Of a stretch of DNA of 64,000 bases, positions 58,563 through 64,000 are shown in pieces. Source of the DNA: Methylomagnum ishizawai. Its GTDB lineage: Bacteria > Pseudomonadota > Gammaproteobacteria > Methylococcales > Methylococcaceae. Location: positions 3,498,150 to 3,562,149 of the forward strand of contig NZ_AP019783.1 of NCBI RefSeq assembly GCF_019670005.1, read 5' to 3'. Every line of letters begins with the position of its first letter. Within the stretch, counting starts at the first letter, position 1. Both the position numbers and the translations under genes were made by a program. Under the pieces are notes generated by a model, which did not search any database, was not told the DNA's origin, and was given only the letters and a program-made list of their open reading frames with translations.

Positions 58563-58616
58563 TTCATGGGACATGGAGTAGGAAGGCGCGATCCTTCCGC
58601 CCTGGCGGACCGGAAA

Positions 58617-58835
58617 TCAGGCTTCGGCGGACAGCTTGGCGATGGCCTCGCGGGCCAGTTGGTCCAGACCTTCGCCGCCCCGCCCCAGGTGCTGGACCAC
58701 CGCCCTACGCATACGGGGATCCCAGAATTTGCGGAGATGCTCGTAAACGCCCGCGACCGCCGCTTCGTGGTCGGGTTCGGAATTGAAGAAATTGCCGATA
58801 TCGTTGGCCATTTTGACCAGGTTTTCTATTTCCAT
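58617..58835 (-). CDS. fdsD: formate dehydrogenase delta subunit
   Basis: Protein of 72 residues. The pattern LVKMANDIGNFFNSEPDHEA, then GVYEHLRKFWDPRMRRAVVQ and LGRGGEGLDQLAREAI is that of FdsD, the small helical subunit of soluble NAD-dependent formate dehydrogenase. Its role in activity is uncertain, although it accompanies the complex in related operons. Last gene of the operon, three bases from fdhD. Confidence 0.88.
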   Translation of the reverse strand: MEIENLVKMANDIGNFFNSEPDHEAAVAGVYEHLRKFWDPRMRRAVVQHLGRGGEGLDQLAREAIAKLSAEA

Positions 58836-58838
58836 CGC

Positions 58839-59672
58839 TCAAGAATCATGGGAGTTGTGGATCAATCGATGCGGATTGGCATAAACCACATGGTCGTCGT
58901 CGCGGGCGAAGCCAATCAGCGTGAAGCCGGTGTCCAGCGCCAAGCGCACGGCCAAGCCGGTGGGGGCCGAAATCGCGGCCATGCAGGCGATGCCGACCGA
59001 GGCGCATTTCTGGACCATCTCGTAGCTGGCCCGGCTGGTCACCAGCGCGAAGCCCGTGTTGAAATCGGTGCCTTTCCGTGCCAAGGCACCGATGAGCTTG
59101 TCGAGGGCGTTATGGCGGCCAATGTCCTCCCGCACCAGGACGACGCCTTTCCCCGGCACCGCGAAGGCCGCCGCATGGACCGCCCCGGTGATGCGGTTGA
59201 GCCGCTGGTGTCCGCGCAACTCGGCCAGGCAGCGGGCCAGTTCCGCCGCGTCGACCAAGACGCCCGGACCGACCGGGGCGGGCCTACGCATGGCTTGCTG
59301 GAGGGTTTGGGCACCGCAGAGCCCGCAGCCGGTGCGACCCGTCATATTGCGGCCCTTATCGGGCAGGGTATCGCAGCGGGAGGGTTCGATACGCATCCGC
59401 ACCTCAATGCCCTCCGCACGCTGGTAGACGCGGACGGCGTGCATTTCCCCAGGCGAGGCGAGGATGCCTTCCGTGAGGCTGAAGCCCAGCGCGAAATCCT
59501 CCAGGTCCAACGGCGTCGCCAGCATCACCACATGCGGCTGGCCGTTGTACATCAGGGCGATGGGGGCTTCCTCGGCGATGCAGTCTTCCAGGCTGGCATG
59601 ATCGCCACCGCGCCACCGCTCGACCGGACTCAGCCTATAACTGGGCCAACCCAAGTCGGCGGCGGGGTCCAC
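58839..59672 (-). CDS. fdsC: formate dehydrogenase accessory sulfurtransferase (FdhD/FdsC)
   Basis: Protein of 277 residues that transfers sulfur from IscS to the bis-MGD cofactor and so activates the enzyme. The catalytic cysteine pair is in MTGRTGCGLCGAQTL (about 110-124). LALGFSLTEGILASPGEMH and the C-terminal LVTSRASYEMVQKCASVGIA are FdhD motifs. In fds operons this gene is named fdsC. It lies between fdsA (ten bases upstream) and fdsD. Confidence 0.92.
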   Translation of the reverse strand: MDPAADLGWPSYRLSPVERWRGGDHASLEDCIAEEAPIALMYNGQPHVVMLATPLDLEDFALGFSLTEGILASPGEMHAVRVYQRAEGIEVRMRIEPSRCDTLPDKGRNMTGRTGCGLCGAQTLQQAMRRPAPVGPGVLVDAAELARCLAELRGHQRLNRITGAVHAAAFAVPGKGVVLVREDIGRHNALDKLIGALARKGTDFNTGFALVTSRASYEMVQKCASVGIACMAAISAPTGLAVRLALDTGFTLIGFARDDDHVVYANPHRLIHNSHDS

Positions 59673-59682
59673 GGCGAATACC

Positions 59683-62529
59683 TCAGGCGGAAGCGGCCAC
59701 GCGCTGATCCAACAGCGACAACTGCTCCTCGGTGAACTCCTGGTACTGGCGCTGCCACTCGGAAGGCCCGGCCACCTTGGTCACCTGCACCGCGGTCACT
59801 TTGTATTCGGGGCAATTGGTGGCCCAATCGGAATTGTCGGTAGTGATGACGTTGGCCCCGGATTCGGGGAAATGGAACGTGGTATAGACCACACCCGGTT
59901 GTACCCTATCGGTAATCAAGGCCCGCAGCACGGTTTCGCCCGCACGGCTCTTGATACCGACCCAATCGCCATCCTTCACGCCGCGCTGCTCGGCATCGTG
60001 GGCGTGGATTTCCAAGCGGTCTTCCGAATGCCACATCGAATTCATGGTGCGGCGGGTCTGGGCACCGACGTTGTACTGCGACAGGATGCGGCCCGTGGTC
60101 AGGATCAAGGGATAGCGGCTGCTGGTGCGCTCCTGGGTCGGCACGTATTCGGTCAGCAGGAACCGGCCCTTGCCGCGCACGAACTCGTCGATGTGCATGG
60201 TCGGCGTGCCGTTCGGCGCCTTTTCGTTGCAAGGCCATTGGACACTGCCGAGTTCGTCCAGCTTGGCGAAGCTGACCCCGGTGAAGGTCGGCACCAAGCG
60301 GGCGATCTCGTCCATGATCTCGGAGGCGTGCTTGTAGTTCATGGGATAGCCCAGGGCGTTCGCCAGCAACTGGGTCACTTCCCAATCCTCATAGCCCGCC
60401 AAGGGCGGCATCACCCGGCGCACCGGGGAAATCCGCCGTTCGGCATTGGTGAAGGTGCCGCTCTTTTCCAGGAAGGAAGCGCCCGGCAGGAACACATGGG
60501 CGAACTTGGCGGTTTCGTTCAGGAACAAATCCTGCACCACCACGCATTCCATCGCCCGCAAAGCCGCATGGACATGCTGGGTGTCGGGATCGGACTGGGC
60601 GATGTCCTCGCCTTCGCAATACAAGCCCTTGAAGCTGCCATCCAAGGCCGCGCCGAACATATTGGGAATCCTCAGCCCCGGTTCGGATTCCAGGCTCACG
60701 CCCCAGGCTTGTTCCAACACGGCACGGGTCTCGTCGTCGGACACATGGCGATAGCCGGGGAATTCGTGCGGGAAGGAGCCCATATCGCAAGAGCCCTGCA
60801 CATTGTTCTGGCCGCGCAGGGGATTCACACCCACGCCTTCGCGACCGATATTGCCGGTCGCCATCGCCAGATTGGCGATGCCGATCACGGTGGTCGAACC
60901 CTGGCTGTGTTCGGTCACGCCCAGGCCGTAGTAAATGGCCGCATTGCCGCCGGTGGCGTAGAGGCGCGCCGCCTGCCGAACCAAGTCCGCCGGAACGCCG
61001 GTGACGGATTCGCTGGCTTCCGGGGAATTGCGCTCCTCGCCGACGAAAGCCTTCCATTTCTCATAGGAAGCCACTTCACAACGCGCCAAGGCGAATTCGT
61101 CGTTGGCCAAGCCTTCGGTCACGATCACATGGGCCAAGGCATTCACCAGGGCCACATTGGTGCCGGGCCGGAGCTTCAGATGATAATCGGCCTTGACATG
61201 GGCGGATTTCACCAGATCGATGTCGCGCGGGTCGGCCACGATCAGCTTGGCCCCCTGGCGGATGCGCCGCTTCATCATCGAGCCGAACACCGGATGGCCG
61301 TCAGTCGGATTGGCCCCGATCACCAGGATCACATCGGATTGCATCACCGAATCGAAGGTCTGGGTACCCGCCGACTCGCCCAAGGTTTGCTTGAGGCCAT
61401 AGCCGGTCGGCGAATGGCAGACACGGGCACAGGTATCGACATTGTTATTGCCGAAAGCGGCACGGATCAGCTTCTGGACCAGATAGGCTTCCTCGTTGGT
61501 GCAACGGCTGGAAGTGAGGCCACCGACCGACTGGCGACCATATTGCCCTTGGATGCGCTTGAATTCGGAAGCCGCATAATTGATGGCTTCTTCCCAGGAA
61601 ACCTCTTGCCAAGGATCGTTGATGCTCTTACGGATCATCGGTGATTTGATGCGGTCCTTGTGGGTCGCGTAGCCGAAGGCGAACCGGCCCTTGACGCAGG
61701 AATGGCCGTGGTTGGCATGGCCGTCCTTGTTCGGCACCATGCGCACCACTTCGCTGCCCTTCATCTCGGCCTTGAATGAACAGCCCACGCCGCAATAGGC
61801 GCAGGTGGTCACGACGCTATGCTCGGGTTGGCCCCGGTCGATGACCGATTTTTCCATCAAGGTGGCGGTCGGGCAGGCTTGGACGCAAGCACCGCAGGAG
61901 ACGCATTCCGACTGCATGAAGGCTTGGTTCTGGCTCGGCGACACCTTGGAATCGAAGCCGCGGCCATCCAGGGTCAGGGCGAAAGTGCCTTGCACTTCTT
62001 CGCAAGCCCTGACGCAGCGCGAGCAGACGATGCACTTGGAAGGATCGAAGCTGAAATAGGGATTGCTGGCGTCCTTCTCGGATTTGAGATGGTTCTCGCC
62101 CTCGTAGCCATAGCGCACTTCGCGCAGGCCCACGGCCCCGGCCATATCTTGCAATTCGCAATTGCCGTTGGCGGCACAGGTCAGGCAGTCCAGCGGATGA
62201 TCGGAAATATAAAGCTCCATCACCCCGCGCCGCACATTGGCGAGCCGGTCGTTCTGGGTAGAGACCTTCATGCCCTCGGCCACCGGCGTGGTGCAGGACG
62301 CGGGCAGGCCGCGTCCGCCTTCGATCTGCACCAGGCACAGGCGGCAGGAACCGAACGGCTCCAGGCTGTCGGTGGCGCAGAGTTTGGGGATTTGGATGCC
62401 GATGCTGGCCGCGGCCCGCATGACCGAAGTGCCTTCGGGCACGGTGGCGGTGAAGCCGTCGATTTCCAACGTGACCTGCTTGGCGGAACCGCTGGCCGGT
62501 GTGCCGTAATCGTAATCGCGCATTGCCAT
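59683..62529 (-). CDS. fdsA: NAD-dependent formate dehydrogenase alpha subunit
   Basis: Protein of 948 residues, the molybdenum (or tungsten) catalytic subunit. It has an N-terminal [2Fe-2S] domain with cysteines at about 51, 62, 65 and 79; a His-Cys3 cluster (HPLDCLTCAANGNC at 111-124); two [4Fe-4S] clusters (CIVCSRC at 166-172; CVSCGAC at 209-215); and a further [4Fe-4S] motif CAYCGVGC at 243-250. Then the bis-MGD domain carries the active-site Cys371-His372 in ARVCHSPTGYGL. A cysteine, not selenocysteine, is encoded. It oxidises formate to CO2. Confidence 0.95.
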   Translation of the reverse strand: MAMRDYDYGTPASGSAKQVTLEIDGFTATVPEGTSVMRAAASIGIQIPKLCATDSLEPFGSCRLCLVQIEGGRGLPASCTTPVAEGMKVSTQNDRLANVRRGVMELYISDHPLDCLTCAANGNCELQDMAGAVGLREVRYGYEGENHLKSEKDASNPYFSFDPSKCIVCSRCVRACEEVQGTFALTLDGRGFDSKVSPSQNQAFMQSECVSCGACVQACPTATLMEKSVIDRGQPEHSVVTTCAYCGVGCSFKAEMKGSEVVRMVPNKDGHANHGHSCVKGRFAFGYATHKDRIKSPMIRKSINDPWQEVSWEEAINYAASEFKRIQGQYGRQSVGGLTSSRCTNEEAYLVQKLIRAAFGNNNVDTCARVCHSPTGYGLKQTLGESAGTQTFDSVMQSDVILVIGANPTDGHPVFGSMMKRRIRQGAKLIVADPRDIDLVKSAHVKADYHLKLRPGTNVALVNALAHVIVTEGLANDEFALARCEVASYEKWKAFVGEERNSPEASESVTGVPADLVRQAARLYATGGNAAIYYGLGVTEHSQGSTTVIGIANLAMATGNIGREGVGVNPLRGQNNVQGSCDMGSFPHEFPGYRHVSDDETRAVLEQAWGVSLESEPGLRIPNMFGAALDGSFKGLYCEGEDIAQSDPDTQHVHAALRAMECVVVQDLFLNETAKFAHVFLPGASFLEKSGTFTNAERRISPVRRVMPPLAGYEDWEVTQLLANALGYPMNYKHASEIMDEIARLVPTFTGVSFAKLDELGSVQWPCNEKAPNGTPTMHIDEFVRGKGRFLLTEYVPTQERTSSRYPLILTTGRILSQYNVGAQTRRTMNSMWHSEDRLEIHAHDAEQRGVKDGDWVGIKSRAGETVLRALITDRVQPGVVYTTFHFPESGANVITTDNSDWATNCPEYKVTAVQVTKVAGPSEWQRQYQEFTEEQLSLLDQRVAASA

Positions 62530-62669
62530 GGGATTGACTCCTCGAAATCCTGGGATGGGATGGACCCGCGGCTCCGGGGCGCGGGCGCATCCAACCTACT
62601 TGCTGATTGACTCTTCCCACGAGCCGCGTGGGAAAGCGGTCGGTCCCGCCGGGGACCGGGATCGTCGGG

Positions 62670-64000
62670 CTAGGCCGCTTTCTCCGTCGCCGATGCCCCG
62701 AAATCTTCCGGGAAATGGTTCAACGCGCTCAACACCGGATAAGGCGTCATGCCACCCAAAGCGCACAAGGAACCATTCAGCATGGTATCGCAGAGGTCGC
62801 GCAGGAGCTTCAGGTTTTTATCCCGTTCAACGCCGTGGGTCACTTTATCGATGACTTCGACACCGCGGGTGGAACCAATACGGCAAGGCGTGCATTTGCC
62901 ACAGGATTCGACGGCGCAGAATTCCATGCCATACCGTGCCATCTTCGACATATCGACACTGTCGTCGAAAGCGACCACGCCGCCATGGCCCAGCACGGCC
63001 CAAAGCGCGGCGAAGGCTTCGTAATCCAGCGGGGTATCGAATTGCGATTCCGGCAGATAAGCCCCCAAGGGCCCGCCGACCTGCACGGCACGGATCGGAC
63101 GGCCCGTGGCGGAACCCCCGCCGTAGTCATAGAGGATTTCGCGCAAAGTGACGCCGAAGGCTTTTTCCACCAACCCCGGATGTTTGAGATTACCGGCCAG
63201 TTGGATCGGCAAGGTGCCCCGCGAACGGCCCATGCCGAAATCGCGGTAATAATCGCCGCCCTTGTCCAGGATGATGGGCACCGAGGCCAGGGAAATCACG
63301 TTATTGATGATGGTGGGCTGGCCGAACAAGCCCTTGATGGCCGGCAACGGCGGCTTGAAACGCACCAGTCCGCGCTTGCCTTCCAGGCTTTCCAGCAGGG
63401 AGGTTTCCTCGCCACAGACATAGGCACCGGCCCCCAAGCGCACTTCGAGATCGAAGTCCTTGCCGCTGCCCAAAATATCCCGCCCCAGATAGCCTGCTTG
63501 GTAAGCCGCTTGGATGGCCTCGTTCAAGGCGCGGTGGGCATGGGGATATTCGACGCGCAGATAGATATAGCCTTGGGTCGCGCCCACCGCCAGCCCGGCG
63601 ATGGTCATGCCCTCGATCAAGACGAAGGGGTCGCCTTCCATGATCATGCGGTCGGAGAAGGTGCCGGAATCGCCTTCGTCGGCATTGCAGACGATGTATT
63701 TCTGCCCGGCGGGCGTATTCAGCACGGTGCGCCATTTGATGCCGGTCGGGAAGGCCGCGCCGCCCCGGCCCCGGAGGCCCGATTGGGCGACTTCGTCGAC
63801 GATGGCGGCGGGTGCCATATCCAAGGCCCGCCGCAGGCCGCGATAGCCCTCATGGGCCAGATAATCGTCGAGGCTGACCGGATCGGTGATACCGACGCGG
63901 GCGAAGGTCAGCCGCTCTTGTTGCTTGAGATAGGGGATTTCGTCGGTCGGTCCTTGGCACAAGGGATGCGGATGACCTTGCAGGAACCCGGCATCGAACA
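62670..64000 (-). CDS. fdsB: NAD-dependent formate dehydrogenase beta subunit (5' end beyond the window)
   Basis: At least 443 residues. The frame stays open to the window edge (GFLQGHPHPLCQGPTDEIPY), so the N-terminus, probably a thioredoxin-like domain, is missing. The FMN/NAD-binding motif GLRGRGGAAFPTGIKW and the [4Fe-4S] motif ESCGKCTPCRIGSTRG are present. It passes electrons from fdsA to NAD+. An fdsG gene is expected just outside the window. The 140-base gap to fdsA holds no other gene. Confidence 0.94.
   Translation of the reverse strand, partial: FDAGFLQGHPHPLCQGPTDEIPYLKQQERLTFARVGITDPVSLDDYLAHEGYRGLRRALDMAPAAIVDEVAQSGLRGRGGAAFPTGIKWRTVLNTPAGQKYIVCNADEGDSGTFSDRMIMEGDPFVLIEGMTIAGLAVGATQGYIYLRVEYPHAHRALNEAIQAAYQAGYLGRDILGSGKDFDLEVRLGAGAYVCGEETSLLESLEGKRGLVRFKPPLPAIKGLFGQPTIINNVISLASVPIILDKGGDYYRDFGMGRSRGTLPIQLAGNLKHPGLVEKAFGVTLREILYDYGGGSATGRPIRAVQVGGPLGAYLPESQFDTPLDYEAFAALWAVLGHGGVVAFDDSVDMSKMARYGMEFCAVESCGKCTPCRIGSTRGVEVIDKVTHGVERDKNLKLLRDLCDTMLNGSLCALGGMTPYPVLSALNHFPEDFGASATEKAA

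Overview
The window is a piece of a high-GC gammaproteobacterial chromosome. The linked blocks hfq-hflX-hflKC-hisZ-purA, glmM/ftsH, recN/nadK and rnr-rlmB are typical of Gammaproteobacteria. HrcA with a CIRCE operator, a PEP-CTERM protein and an NAD-dependent formate dehydrogenase of the fdsGBACD type point to a methylotroph, perhaps a Methylococcaceae-like methanotroph. That taxon is inferred from gene content and was not tested.

Layout. (1) 1-12.7 kb is an accessory island. It holds seven toxin-antitoxin (TA) pairs (RelE/ParE-like; DUF3368/UPF0175; a PIN toxin with downstream partner; two VapC-type pairs; MazF; AbrB/VapC), an IS4-family insertion sequence, a DUF4238 gene, an AT-rich secreted orphan and the large RNA helicase gene hrpA. 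Between 2.0 and 4.6 kb four consecutive minus-strand units each end on a copy of one GC-rich hairpin repeat, giving a cassette-like array. (2) 12.7-22.5 kb is housekeeping: tyrS, erpA, an RlpA-like gene, serS, an mtnA-crcB-DUF190 operon with 4-base overlaps, rlmB-rnr, and tRNA-Leu(CAG) behind a near-consensus promoter. (3) 22.5-36 kb holds hfq, hflX, hflK, hflC, hisZ, purA, a glyoxalase I gene, glmM, ftsH, recN and nadK, all on the minus strand. (4) 36-42 kb is the heat-shock operon hrcA-grpE-dnaK-dnaJ behind a promoter that overlaps a CIRCE element, followed by dapB. (5) 42-56 kb is a surface-glycan and sulfation region with a GT4 glycosyltransferase, an AT-rich operon of large multidomain glycosyltransferases and sulfotransferases, gamma-glutamyltransferase, an FHA protein and a phosphodiesterase-TPR-sulfotransferase fusion. 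(6) 56-58.6 kb has a lone PEP-CTERM protein and a gene-poor stretch with a probable decayed gene. (7) 58.6-64 kb is fdsB (cut by the window edge)-fdsA-fdhD-fdsD.

How the genes fit together: the fds genes would oxidise formate to CO2 and make NADH, the last step of methylotrophic C1 oxidation. Three separate sulfotransferase domains with glycosyltransferases between 43 and 56 kb suggest a sulfated surface polymer. The most unusual features are the repeat-delimited TA cassettes, the CrcB protein of nearly double length, and the phosphodiesterase/TPR/sulfotransferase fusion beside an FHA protein.
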